A DNA stretch of 64,000 nucleotides from Moniliophthora roreri (taxonomy: Eukaryota > Basidiomycota > Agaricomycetes > Agaricales > Marasmiaceae), in contig LATX02000001.1 of the NCBI GenBank assembly GCA_001466705.2, positions 2,356,001 through 2,420,000 of the forward strand, in the 5' to 3' direction. The notes below the pieces were generated by a model. That model was given only the letters and a program-made list of their open reading frames with translations, was not told the DNA's origin and ran no database searches. Each line of letters starts with the position of its first letter. Positions within the stretch are counted from its first letter, which is position 1. Shown here piece by piece: positions 11,821 to 23,330 of this stretch. A program made the translations under genes and the position numbers.

Positions 11821-12885
11821 CTAGATATATTTGCTTTTGGTCTGATAAAGTAAAGCCACGACGGAATCTCTGCCGAAAAGCTCTGTAGAAACCGGTCGGA
11901 AGCTGGCACCCTGAAGAGATGTCCGTTCGTTAGCGTACTCAACATAACGGTTAAAAGGCACGGCGGTATACCTGGTCTAGTCCGACATTATATCCTACAC
12001 CCTCATCTCCAACGAATGTAGGTGCAATAGTGACGATAATAGTATCAACCATTGACTCTTCCGCAAAGAAAGACCTGATGACACGGGCACCACCTTCAAC
12101 CATCAGGGAACGGATCTGGTGTTCATGAAGGTATTCCAAAACGGCCGAGAGCTTAAGGTTGTCTGAAGAGCGATTGGAAGTTACTTCTATTGGCCAGTTG
12201 CGTGTAATACTGAGTAACACACCGTCGTGCCTTTCGCTGGCTGTAGGCGTAGTGATTACCGACGCACCCGCCTCTTCCAGCAACTGTTTCCGTTCCATCC
12301 ATTCTCTCCATTCTCGATTTCCTTCGTCATCTCCTAGCTTACTGCAGAATACCCAGGGTCGCCTTCCTAAGCCCTTTTTGTAGTTGTCTAACAACTTACA
12401 ATTCGGGCTAAGGCGAAGAGTGCTGTCGAGGATGATTGGACGCGGTAAATGATACGGGTTGTCGTGACCATTCTTTGCAGGGTTTGAAGGACGTGAGGGA
12501 AGATGACGAGCTGGCTGAGAGCATGAGCATGAGAAGAGGTCGACTATTGAATAACCAACTACTGACTATTCAGCTGGGGGTTATCGTTTGATGCAGTCCC
12601 GATTCCGATTAAAATGGCATCATGCATGGTTCTCATCCTATTGTACCTAATCAGAACGTATGGAAAGAGTTACAGGCACAGAGCAGACGCGCACCAATGG
12701 GTCATGACCATACTCTCTTTACCACTCAAGATGAGCTGTTTGCCCTCTTTCCCTGCGATCTTCGCATCGACAGACTGTGCAAATGTCAAGGTCACGTAGG
12801 GCCTAGACATCTTAGGGTTTTCATCACTGTATCTGCTCAGGAGGGACCTGAGGAATTGAGGTGGTTGAGGGTCAGTGGACTCCAT
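11821..12885 (-). CDS. RIB7: 2,5-diamino-6-ribosylamino-4(3H)-pyrimidinone 5'-phosphate reductase
   Basis: Four exons (12885-12695, 12646-12567, 12510-11972, 11910-11821) give about 299 aa. This is the NADPH-dependent second step of fungal riboflavin synthesis, reducing the ribosylamino side chain to ribitylamino. The RibD-C/DHFR-like fold is shown by RPYVTLTFAQSVDAKIAG near the N-terminus, MHDAILIGIGTASNDNPQL, LNTRHLP and RPIILDSTLRL in the middle, and RSLMVEGGARVIRSF at about 215-230. The junctions restore LNTRHLP (12567/12510) and QGASFRP (11972/11910). The length is usual for the fungal enzyme. Its start is 186 bp from the start of a DASH cryptochrome on the other strand. Confidence 0.93.
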
Positions 12886-13071
12886 CTTCGGTAATACCCG
12901 AACCTCGATTTGGACCCATCATCTGAGGGGAGGCTCGATGAGTCGTGATGCAGGACAGGATTCAGCAATCGACGCTCGCTCAACAATGATTCATCAGTGC
13001 TCCAGATCGTCTCCGATGTAATTTAGCATATAAACCGCCCAGGAGGAATTCTTTCGAGGTCGAACGACACC
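12886..13071. promoter_or_regulatory. Shared divergent promoter of RIB7 and CRY-DASH
   Basis: The 186-bp interval separates two divergent start codons. A TATA-like element (catataaac, about 13027-13035) lies about 40 bp before the cryptochrome ATG. No equivalent is obvious on the RIB7 side. Any regulatory element here could act on both genes. Confidence 0.5.
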
Positions 13072-14899
13072 ATGTATCTCATCTATCTGCTTCGCCGTGA
13101 CCTACGAGTATCAGATAATCCCATCTTACACGCTCTCAAGACGGTGAAGAATTCGAAATTCACTCATCTTTTACCCCTATATGTTCTCTCTCCGACTCAG
13201 GTCGAGGTTTCAGGGTTTCTTTCATCTGACGAAGAGAAGAGTCCATATCCGGAAGCTCGTTCTCGACTAGCAGGGTTCTGGCGATGTGGACCATACAGGG
13301 CGAAATTTCTCGCCGAGTCATTATGGGATCTCAAATCATCATTCAACAAGATCGATAGTGACCTCATTATTCGCATTGGTCTAATGGAAGACATAGTAAG
13401 AGAGCTTCTCGAAGCTGACGGCCTCAAGGGGAAGATTGGCGGTGTATGGCTTTCAAAAGAATGGGGCAGCGAGGAAATTGAAGAGGAAAGAAAAACAGAA
13501 AGGGTTGTTCGAGAATTTGGCGGGGATAATGTGGAATGGAAAGTTTGGAACGGTGAGCAAATGTTGATTCATGAGTGAGTTTGTCTGTTGTAAGCTTTTC
13601 ATGGTTGCTGAAGACGTGTGCTCTAGCGATGATCTGCCTTTCCAACCGTCTCAGACGCATGATGTGTTCACCACGTTCCGAAAGACCGTGGAGCCTCTCC
13701 GCAACAATGTTCGAAAGCCGTGCGCCCAGGCAACGTCTTTACGCCCTCTACCGTCTTCTATCCCACCTCAAAGTTCACCCTTTTCCATTCCATCTTCCTT
13801 ACCAGAACTCGTTCACGCACTCCAAAAACCAGTCCTGGATCTCGGTCTATCACATCCCATCACGAAACCTGCGCCAAACGCCCGCAGCGCTCACCCATTC
13901 ACCGGCGGCGAAACCAACGCACACAAACGCGTTATCCATCTTCTCGCATCGGGAAGTATGTCTTCGTACAAAGACACGCGTAATGCTCTTCTCGGAGAAG
14001 ACTTCTCCACCAAATTAGCTGGATATCTCTCTCTTGGTTGCATAACTGCACGTCAGATAAACGCGTACATCCTTGCATTCGAAGAAGGGAAACCGCTTCC
14101 ATATCCTCATCTGCATGGTGATGTCACTGAACAGCTTATGAAGGCTAATGGATATGCCAAAGGTGAGAACAAGGGCACTGCTGCTGTACGGTTCGAGCTC
14201 CTATGGAGGGACTACATGCAACTCTGTTTGCGGAAGTATGGCACGAGTATATTCTCTATCAAGGGGTTTCGTGGCCACATAGCAAACTCGAAAGATAAGA
14301 ATAGACACTACTCTTGGTCTTCTCTTTCTTCTCCTTCAACACGTCAGAAACTCGAACGATTTCTACGTGGAGAAACAGGAACAGGCTTCATCGACGCCAG
14401 CATGCGTGAACTCGCTCTGACTGGTTACACATCCAATCGTGCGAGGCAGAACTGTGCTTCGTTTCTAGCCACTTGGTTAGCCATTGACTGGAGGTTGGGT
14501 GCAGAGTGGTACGAATCGCTGTTAATCGATTATGATGTGGCGAGTAACTATGGTAATTGGGCGTATGTTGCGGGTGTGGGTAATGATCCGAGGGCTAGTG
14601 AAGGCAAGCCGAGGAAGTTCAATCCCGTGAAGCAAGGGTTTGATTACGATGCCAAGGGAGAATATGTGAAGACATGGATTGGGGAGTTCAGCGGTTTCAA
14701 CATGAAGGAAGAGTGGCTGTTCCAGGCGTGGAAGGGTTTGGAGAAGGGCGACACAGATGTCGTAAATAAGTTACGGGACATTGAATGGGCGAAGGATCCA
14801 TTGGTTAGAATTAACTATGAGGGAAGGAGAAGAGGTGCAAGTGACAACAACGAGAAAGGAAAGTCCAAGGGACGTGGCCCCGGTGGAAAGCAGAAGTAG
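13072..14899 (+). CDS. DASH-type cryptochrome / photolyase
   Basis: Two exons (13072-13574, 13627-14899) give about 591 aa. The N-terminal alpha/beta photolyase domain begins MYLIYLLRRDLRVSDNPIL, and the C-terminal FAD-binding domain carries WRDYMQLCLRKYG, TGFIDASMRELALTGY, NRARQNCASFLA and SNYGNWAYVAGVGNDPR. The asparagine-rich NYGNW stretch followed by GVGNDPR is diagnostic of the DASH subfamily rather than CPD or 6-4 photolyases. The protein ends in a basic Gly/Lys/Arg-rich tail (KGRGPGGKQK), as in several fungal and plant DASH proteins. DASH proteins bind FAD and a folate antenna, repair CPD lesions in single-stranded or looped DNA, and act in light signalling. It is divergently paired with RIB7 and converges on the GST gene with a gap of about 50 bp. 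Confidence 0.95.
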
Positions 14900-14950
14900 A
14901 GACAGTAGGAAGACCGTAGGAAGAAAGTAAAGATGTAGAGTATCAGGGAA

Positions 14951-15804
14951 TTAAGCTATTTGTTCGTACTTTTCCAAACTCTTTGCAAACCTTCCCCATC
15001 TTCCATTATGCCACTCTGCTATGCGTTTCCATTCCAAACTATCCTCGCCAAACAAAGTTTTGCTGACCTTGAGCACACCTCCCAGGGCAAAGTCCGCGAA
15101 CGAAACCTTGTCACCCATGATAAACTCGCTTTCTTCCTTCAGCCACCCATTTATCACACCGAAATCGGCTTCGACCTTCTTGAATGCCTCCTCTACTTTC
15201 TCCCCTCGGGGATACATATCCTCTATACTAACGCCAAAAAACTCTTGCCTTGTCCTCGTGAAATAGTCTTCGCTCCGTTTATTGAACGAATAGGCGGCTT
15301 TTGGCATCAAGAATTGAAACAAAGTAGTCACTTTGCTGCTCATTAAAGTATCGATAAAGGCGGCTTGAAGCGCACGGGTTCCTGGTGCAATGACCCGAGG
15401 CGTGTCGGGATAGGTCTTGTCGAGATATTCGGCAATGTGTAGTGACTCCGATATTGAGACGCCTGTATTGGGGTCGTGTATCACGGGGAATGTATAGAGC
15501 GGTGAGCCATCGGGCTTCGTTGAGGTAGGAAGTACCCCGAGCTTCCTGCAGGTAGCCTCGATATCTGGATATTCGACCTAGCACATTATGTGAGTACTGC
15601 TTATCCATATAGTAATGCGCTATTCGCTTACCCAGATGGTTCGAAAGGCAAGGCCTTTGTAATTTAGAGTGTATCTGGATAATTTCCGTCAGGTATTGCA
15701 GCATTATACATCAACGAGACTCACCTTGTTTTCATAGTATTTGGATTCCAATATACGCCCTCATTTTTGCAGGGTATGTCATAGAAGTCAATGACTTGGG
15801 TCAT
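14951..15804 (-). CDS. Glutathione S-transferase, fungal FuA-like
   Basis: Three exons (15804-15725, 15674-15632, 15577-14951) give about 249 aa, a full GST length. The thioredoxin-like N-terminal half starts MTQVIDFYDIPCK and contains WNPNTMKTRYTLNYKGL, the cis-proline region FPVIHDPNTG and the glutathione-contacting SESLHIAEYLDKTYPDTP. The helical C-terminal domain covers about residues 95-249. The motif order and the WVEYPDIE element are those of the FuA class expanded in wood- and litter-decaying basidiomycetes, whose members bind or conjugate wood-derived phenolics. Substrate is not readable from sequence. A decayed tandem copy lies just upstream, including a copy of the promoter. Confidence 0.88.
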
Positions 15805-16007
15805 GGCGTTATCGTTTGCACTTGGGACCTGCTAATCATTCATAGTTATAGTCAAAATGAAGCTGCTACCTGGTGTTGGTTGAATGGATTATGAAGCTTG
15901 CTCAGTCAGACTTCTGTTACTAATGCTCGACGCGGATGATAGCCGTAGAATTCGAATGGCTGGGTAAACGTAGACGTAGCGGACTGTGTCACTGCGTAGT
16001 AAGAGAG

Positions 16008-16845
16008 TTAGGCGGCTATCTCGTACTTCTCCAAGCTCTCAGTGAGCCTGTCCCATCTTCCATTGTGCCAGTCTTCAATACGCATCCACTCTTGACTCTC
16101 TTCGCAAACAAGACTCTGGTGCATCTGAGAAGACTTCCCAAGGCAAAGTCTGCAATGAAACCTTGTTCCCCATGATTAACTCACCTCCCTCCCTCAACCA
16201 CTCATACATCTGACCGAATTCAACTTCAACTTTCTTCCACGCCTCCTCCGCTTTTTCACCTGCGGGGTACATATCTTCCATACTGCCAACATACATTTCC
16301 AACCTAGTTCTCCTGAAATACTCTTCGTTTGGTTTATTGAATGACCGTATAACTTTTGGGAGCAAAAACTGAAAGATGTGAGGGACTGTAACGATCAGGG
16401 CATCGACGAAAGCGATCTGGAGAGCGCGGGTCCCCAGTGGGATGACTTGAAGAGTGTCAGGATAGGTCCTGTCGAGATATTCCGCAATGTGGAACGAATC
16501 TGAGACCGAGAGATCTGTATTGGGATCATGGATTACGGGAAGGGTGTAGAGTGGCGAGCCACCAGACTTTGTCGAGTTTCTTGCGGGTAATCTCGATATC
16601 CGGGTACTCGACCTGACAAGAGAATGGAGTCCTTTGACCGTATTATATCACATTATTGAGGACCTGCCCAGATGGTTCGATAGGCAAGGCCCTTGTAGTA
16701 GTTCAGAGTATATCTTGTATACGTTCCTGGGCTGTTAGCAACCAGAAGTATGCGTCGGCATGACTCACCTCGTTTTCGTGGTGCTTAGGTTGAGATAAAC
16801 ACCCTCGTCCTTGCAAGGTATGTCATAGAAGCATTTTCGACGTGA
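16008..16845 (-). pseudogene. Decayed tandem copy of the FuA-like GST gene
   Basis: Reading the minus strand, this copy matches the neighbouring GST along its whole length, including FYDIPCKDEGVYLNLSTTKT, SPLYTLPVIHDPNTD, SFHIAEYLDRTYPDT and the last helix ending SLEKYEIAA. It cannot make the protein. The initiator codon region is altered so that no ATG is in frame with FYDIP. About 17 nt are missing after the KKL codons (near 16575), shifting the frame. Two further single-base losses occur near 16155 and 16107. Intron positions are kept, so it arose by DNA duplication, not retroposition. Confidence 0.85.
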
Positions 16846-16892
16846 TGATGTTGTTGCTTTGAACTCTGGAATCTTGCCAACCGTTCACAATT

Positions 16893-16958
16893 AGTCAAAA
16901 TGAAATTGTCACCTGAGGTTCGTGATTGAATGGAATATGTGACTTGCTCAGTCAGACT
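16893..16958. repeat. Duplicated GST promoter segment (partner at 15851-15912)
   Basis: The stretch beginning gtcaaaatga and ending tgctcagtcagact occurs upstream of both the intact GST and its decayed copy, with a few substitutions and small indels. It marks the upstream side of the tandem duplication and shows that the promoter-proximal DNA was copied along with the gene. Confidence 0.75.
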
Positions 16959-17171
16959 AAGGCTCAAAGCGAAACCGTTACGGATGATATTCGTAAAACC
17001 TGAACAGATAGGTACGACAGAGCGCAATCTGAGTGATATTGTACACAAAAGGGATGATGTAGTGGCGAAGGGGATGATAGTGATACAGCTCTAAATGCGT
17101 AACGATACAATGACGATTAGTGATACAAGATGACACAAAGAAAGGGAAGCCCTTCGAAAGATATTGACATT

Positions 17172-17763
17172 CTACCCAACAAATCTCAGCGCATCAACGC
17201 TGACATAGTATTTCGTGCCTTCCCCAGGATTAGGAGGTACATTAGGATCCGGCACGAGCATGAATGTCTGGGAAAAGACGCGAGACAATCCATCTACACT
17301 CCGTGGCTTGGTGTTGGCTGTTGGCTGATGTTGTTTGCCGTGTATCACACTGCCCGATACTGTGACAAGGAGAGATGGAGGTGTAGACCCTGCTTAATAC
17401 GTGAATTCAACGCTAGTAAACAACTGACTGCAGAGCATACCAGGAATGGGGTGACAATCAAATGAGAGCATTTCATGCTTTGTCGGCGGCATCTTCTCTA
17501 TGAGCTGCTTGACCGCTTCTGCTCCCTGTAGCGGTTTACCATTCCATGCAACAGAAGAAGAGGGCCGATAGAAATTAGGGAGGTCTGTAACGCGGGTGCT
17601 CGAGTCGTATGCAGTGTAGTAGAGCTTGATGAAGCTATCTGCAGCTCTAGTGGCGATTGCGATACTAGGATAAAGTTCATTGAGACAAAGCGATTCAGGC
17701 CGTAGAAAGGACGTACTCGTCGCGGGTAAGGGTTACTGAAACGGCTGGGGTGGCAGTGGTCAT
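17172..17763 (-). CDS. NTF2-related mRNA export factor (NXT1/p15-like)
   Basis: Three exons (17763-17717, 17664-17441, 17389-17172) join in frame to about 162 aa. The NTF2-like fold is seen in RAADSFIKLYYTAYD, LPNFYRPSSSVAWNGKPL, LLVTVSGSVIHGK and SRVFSQTFMLVPDP, in the order found in NXT1/p15, with the usual C-terminal KYYVSVDALRFVG. Such proteins heterodimerise with the Mex67/NXF1 export receptor and help move mRNA through the nuclear pore. A plain NTF2 (Ran import carrier) is less likely, since NTF2 is shorter and lacks this C-terminus. The gene starts 98 bp from the divergent helicase gene. Confidence 0.85.
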
Positions 17764-17861
17764 GGTGGTAATTGCACAACAAAGCTTAAGCTTTTGTTGA
17801 CACCGCAGCCAGATCGAGCTGAGGTAAGCAAGCTGTAACTCTTAAAACTTTTGCGATCGGG
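17764..17861. promoter_or_regulatory. Compact divergent promoter, NXT1-like / DExH helicase
   Basis: Only 98 bp separate the two divergent start codons, so both genes must be driven from this segment, with 5' UTRs short or overlapping. No TATA box is evident. Both products act on RNA, which makes co-regulation plausible but unproven. Confidence 0.45.
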
Positions 17862-20800
17862 ATGCCTCCTCGGAAAGGAATAGTCAAGTCTGGAAACGCA
17901 GGAAACTCGTCAAAAGCTTCGAAACCGATAGAAGCCCCTACAGCTGAAGGAGAGAAACCTCTGTTTCCACCTGGGTCTAAATATCCACTCAGTCTTCTCC
18001 ATGAACGGTGCTCAGTCTTGAGTTGATGAAGTTGCGATCTTCTCATTTCGGCTTGCATTAGGTGTCAGAAGAATGGCTGGGAAAAACCTATAGTAGACAC
18101 GGTACGTTCTAGGTTATGCTCGCGTCGTTCCAAGGTCACTAAAACTCCTTCGCAGCGTAAGCAACCGAATGGTTGGTCGTTCGTAGTCACTCTCAGCAGA
18201 ATGAACAAGAAGACTTCGCAAAAGGACACTGTCCGAATGGAGCCTCATCCTCCTTATATCTGTCCATCGGCTCTCGAGGCTCGTCATTGGGGAGCTGTAT
18301 ATGCATTATACCGAGTGTGTTGAGAGCGTTATCTATAACTATGCGTGCTGATTTCCAGTGTAGTTTTGTAATAGTATCCAGCTTAATCGTGTTTTACCTA
18401 GAGGTCCAGCTGATTACTGGAATGAGCTTGCGGTTGGTGAATAATATCGTTGAGTTCTCGCATCTTTCATTGATTTTTTCGAATGCTAGAATGAGCATAA
18501 GAACGCGCCAGAACATCAGAAATGGATGTATGACGCGGATCCGTTTGCTGCAAAGAGGGAAGTCGAAGAGAGGCAGGCTCGCGCCGCGGAAAAACGGGCT
18601 GAAGCTATAGCTAGCTCCTCTGACACCCACAAAACGACAATCGTCTCGAACGAGTTTTCGCAAGCACCCGAGGTCAGGATGGCCAGTAGCCTACGTGACA
18701 TGGTAGAAGACGCCATTAAACAAGTCGGTCGAAGTGAATCTCAGGGATGATGCATCTCATACTCGATTTTTACAGGGAATGGCGCTGTATCCGGAGACTA
18801 GTGGCCAGACAACCTCGACGCTGTCGGAAGACGCTTCATCTCAGGTGGAACAGCAGCTATTGCACTTAGGGTTCAAAGTACCTCAAACTCGCAATGCAAC
18901 CCAATTCCTCTCTACTCCTTCATCCATGACGGCGAACTTGATGAAGTCTCTGAGTCCATTAGAGGCTTCCATCGAGTATTTGATTCTTAACGTTCCAGAG
19001 TGCGACTTGCCGGAGCGTTTCCTTCCTTCGAGTAACTCCTCCAATCCCTTCATCACCTCGGCGCATTCGGGCACAGACTATTTGAAGAAACGTTGGGTAG
19101 AAGACAAAGCGGTCAAGGTTGCAGGTTGGCCTCCATATCTCGTAAAGGAGTGCACCTCAGATCCTCGGTTGGTCGAAAACTGGGATCTACTCATTGCAGT
19201 CCTCGGGAGGAGGCTCATCGGGAATGACGCTGGTGACGTTTTCGACCTCTCCCAAGCAGCAAATGATTGCTATACCATTGACCCCGACGAATCTGTCGCT
19301 CTAGGCGCTCAGTTCGAAGACCAGAATCATCTAATCATGCCACTTTTCAGCGCGCCTGCCTCCTTGCATGTTCATATATGCAAAGGGGTATACCCTCACC
19401 CTGGACTTGTTCCCGCGTATATCACTTCGACCTCAGTTCCACCATATGTCCGGCTCCACCTTTTATCGCAGCTTCTGCATGCGATGAACGAACGGGATTT
19501 CATACAACCCGGAGAAGGGTTTTCCATGGCGGCGATGAGAGTGTTAGAGGATGCCTGGGCCACTGTTGAGAGCGATGGCCCCCCAGAGATATCAGGGGTG
19601 CTGAAGCACATTCTCCCATCTCGTGAGATCGAGACTCCACTCAGCGAAGAGCAAGAGCAGGACGTTTCTCAACCCTCAATAAGGAAATCGACTCGCACCT
19701 TCCGACGACGTGATCAGCAGAGTAATGAGGAAATCAAAAAACGGTTTGAAGCTCGCGTTCAGAGTCTTGAAGTTCGTATTGTGATGTATATTTTGCATAT
19801 CAACTAACGAGACTCCCCTAGTACCAAAAGATACTTGCTGCGCGAGAAAAGCTTCCGTCATTCTCTGCTAAGGATCAATTTATGGCTATGCTAGAGAGTA
19901 ACCGGGTGGTTGTTGTTGTCGGGCAGACAGGTGCCTCCGAATGTTCCCTCATCAAGCCATTGCTGACCAGTAATCCTCATAGGATGCGGTAAAACAACGC
20001 AATGTGAGTCCGAGCAGAGCGACGCTAGCTCCGTGCTAACAGCAGACAGTGCCCCAATTCATTTTGGACTCCCTCATTTTGGCAGACAACGGATCGAAGG
20101 CTTCCATTCTAGTCACACAGCCTCGCAGGATTTCTGCCCTTGGTGTTGCAGCAAGAGTATCCTACGAGCGGTTGGATGACGGTTCTGTGGGATATGCAAT
20201 CCGTGGAGAGAGCAAACAAACAGACAAGACCAAATTGCTGTTCTGTACGACTGGTGTCGTTTTACGTAGACTTAGTCTGGGTGACAAACTGGCAGATGTC
20301 ACTCACATCGTTGTTGATGAGGCGAGTGCACTTTACCGGAGCTATTCCTCGTCCCTGAGCCTGTATTTCTGCAGGTTCACGAAAGATCCGTGGATGGCGA
20401 TTTTCTGCTTCTGGAGCTCAAGGAACTACTCAAGGCGAATTCAAAGCTGAAGGTCGTACTCATGTCGGCCACTATCAATCACGAGACATTTGTCAAATAT
20501 TTTAACGGCGCCCCGCTTCTGACCATTCCTGGCTTCACTCATCCAGTGACGGATCTGTTCGTTCTTTATCGCTAGGTAGATGACGAGCACTGACCCAAGT
20601 GAGCAGATACTTGGAAGATTTTATACCTAAATTGGAATACCGACCTCCCGCCATCAAGGGAAAGCAGGACAAGGCTGAAGCTGAAAAAACAGCTTACATG
20701 GAGCAAGGTCTCGATGAACAGAGCGTCACATCGATCATGAACATCAGCCGATCTGAGCGTATCGACTACCAGGTAGGCATATCTGACTTTTGTGACAAAA

Positions 20801-22868
20801 CTGATGTGCTAAATCATCGTAGCTCATTGCAGCCCTTGTCGACCACCTTATTACGTCGGGCAAGCAACGTGGAGGAGTGCTAATATTCCTACCAGGTGTT
20901 CAAGAAATCCGTCAATGCATGGAGGCTCTGAAAGCTACAGTTTCAACAAAGGATGCGGAGATACTCCCGCTACACGCAAATCTTTCGAGTGACGAGCAGA
21001 TGAAGGTGTTCGCAAAAACATCAAAATGGAAGTTAATTGCGACTACAAACGTTGCTGAGGTGGGTTCGAGATCCACTCGACTAGCATTGAATCCTAATTG
21101 TCACAACCTCACAGACATCTATAACTATTGACGACGTGATATATGTCATAGACACTGGGAAGGTCAAGGAGACACAGTATGATCACGAGGCTAACCTATC
21201 GAGACTAATGGAGACTTGGATCACTCGGGCAGCTGCAAGACAAAGAAGAGGACGTGCAGGACGAACTCAACCTGGGGTTTGCTATAAACTGTACACTCGT
21301 AAACAGGAAAAGACGATGGGCAGTTTCCCGATACCCGAAATTCTGCGTGTCCCCTTGGAGAATATCTCTTTGTCAGTCAAGATAATGAGGGAAGACGAGG
21401 ATGTCAAGGTATGGTAGCTGTCCTATTCGGTAACTCATACTCACCCACATTCTCAGCTGTACTTGAACCGGGCGATCGATCCTCCGCAAACCATTGCAAT
21501 AGATAAAGCATGGTCAACATTGCAGGAGGTAGGTGCCGTCGATGAGGAAGGAAAGCTGACCGCATTAGGCCGCCATATGGTAACGTTTTATTGTTCATGC
21601 ACATGCTGCGTTCCCGTCTCACTCCGATCTACAGTCTTTACTTCCAATCGACTTGAGACTGGCCAAGGTATGTCATCATTTCATACCAGTCGCCGTCCAT
21701 TACTCTCATGAGAATGTAGATGCTCGTCCTTGGTACCATATTCCGCTGTCTTGGACCGATACTGACGATTGCAGCATCCCTATCATCGAAACCTCTTTTT
21801 GTCAGTCCGATGGATAAACGTGAGGAGGCAACAAAGTAAAGTCCCGCCAACACCTATACATCGCAGTCCGATCTCAAGTATTTTTTTTTTTTTTTGTATT
21901 TCCTAGAGCAAGAGCTCGGTTCGCGACCGGCAACAGTGATCTACTCACCGACGCTTATGCCTATGACGAGTGCATGAAGCTGAGTCAAGAAGGGAAATCA
22001 CAGGGTTCAATCAGACAATTCTGCGAGCAGGTGAGCATATCCATGTTTTTGTAGCTCCACCCGCATTGATTTTGTTCAAGAACTTCATTTCTCCAAGTAC
22101 TCTTCGCGAAATATCTATGCTTCGAAGGGAATATCTCGGGCCCCTGATTTCGATTGGTTTCGTACCATTGGACACGACACCTAGCACGGATGCACTCAAT
22201 GTCAATAGCAATAATGTCAATCTCGTGAAAGCTATTGTTGTTGGTGGCCTATGGCCGAGGGTCGCTCGCGTCCATCTTCCGAAATCTGCTATCAAGTTTG
22301 ACAAAGTTCAAGCTGGAACAGTTCAAAGGGAAAATACTGCTAAAGAATACAAAATTTACGATCTGCGCGATGGAAGGGTGTTCCTGCACCCCGGAAGCGT
22401 CCTTTTTGGGAATGCAAACTGGAAGTCGCCGTTTATCGTATATTTCCAGAAAGCAATGACCACGAAAATGTTCTTGAGAGATGCGACAGAGGTAAGAATG
22501 GAATAAGTACATTCATCCGGCACCTCCCGCTCATGTGCGTTGCAGATACCCTTGTTCGCTCTGCTACTGTTTGGGGGTTCGGTCTCAGTAGATCATGTCA
22601 AAGGAGGTCTTACCGTGCACTCGAGAGACAGCGTTATCAAGTTGAAAGCCTGGCCTCGTATTGGTGTTTTGGTGAACCAGCTTAGGTCAGGCCCAGGCTC
22701 TTACCTGTTGGAAGATCGCAGCTTTCTGATTCCTAACTTGACAGACGGCTCCTCGAAGCGCAGCTTTCAGAAAGCATTGAAAGTGGGTCCCTCGTCGACA
22801 ATAGCAGCGGGAATGCTGTATGCAAAGCAATGTTGAATTTGCTGAGGAATGACGGGCTATCTGAGTAG
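17862..22868 (+). CDS. DExH-box ATP-dependent RNA helicase (DHX29/DHX57/YLR419W group)
   Basis: Twenty exons join in frame to about 1331 aa: 17862-18007, 18062-18101, 18156-18314, 18364-18432, 18490-18723, 18776-19771, 19822-19930, 19983-20003, 20050-20321, 20375-20556, 20607-20772, 20823-21059, 21115-21408, 21457-21579, 21635-21667, 21720-21835, 21907-22030, 22081-22491, 22546-22685, 22745-22868. Helicase motifs are GQTGCGKTTQLPQ (I), VVDEVHERSVDGD (II, DEVH), VLMSATI (III), IATTNVAE (V) and RQRRGRAGRTQPG (VI). HA2 and OB domains follow. The N-terminal half carries LFPPGSKYPLSLLHERCQKN and the W-S-F-V-V-T substrate-binding region of this group, whose members unwind structured mRNA during translation or act in ribosome biogenesis. 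A 21-nt exon encodes most of the P-loop. The intron at 20322 starts with GC. The exact orthologue within the group is uncertain. Confidence 0.9.
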
Positions 22869-23040
22869 TTAGTACATACGTAAAAAGAGAGTAAGACCAC
22901 CAACGTAATATCCATCATGAAATGATGAATCGGGTGAAAGCGGTGAGCGGCAGGCTCGCGGAAAGACCCCAGGAAATACGATTCGATGAGACTCTTTCAA
23001 CGTTTATAAGGACGGGCAGATTCATGCTCCAACCCTCACA
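22869..23040. promoter_or_regulatory. Short gap with a TATA-like box
   Basis: Between the helicase stop and the next ATG there is a TATA-like tttataag at 23003-23010, about 31 bp before the ATG at 23041, the spacing expected for a TATA-driven start close to the coding region. Confidence 0.35.
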
Positions 23041-23330
23041 ATGGCCAGTCAAACACGGTCCGCCAAGCAGTCGAGTACTACAAGTTACTCGCATGTTTTG
23101 CTCGATCCGCCGATAACCCCGAAAAAAGCTTCTTCAAGGTACGCCGCATATGCATTGGTTCCATAGAGACAAATTCTCATTCATTATTTTTTTTTTCCAG
23201 ATCACACTCACAGTCTATGACGAGCATGGATTGGTGTAGACAGCCTCAACGACCCATGTTGTGGCGCAGGTCAACTAGCGATGACGCTTTGGTCTTGATC
23301 GCGTCCAATTTGCAAAATCGACATCATTAA
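23041..23330 (+). CDS. Small two-exon ORF of unknown function
   Basis: I do not recognise this protein. Exon 1 (23041-23138) and exon 2 (23201-23330) join in frame to about 75 aa. The intron has a GTACGC donor and a long T tract before its CAG acceptor. A TATA-like box lies upstream at 23003-23010. The product starts MASQTRSAKQSSTTSYSHV and is rich in Ser, Thr and basic residues, with no membrane segment. It could be a real small gene, a remnant of a larger one, or chance. Confidence 0.33.

Noticed and set aside
20050..20450. Reading through the GC donor after VVDE in the helicase
   Set aside because: Reading through replaces the conserved VHERSVDGD with unrelated sequence and soon ends in a stop.
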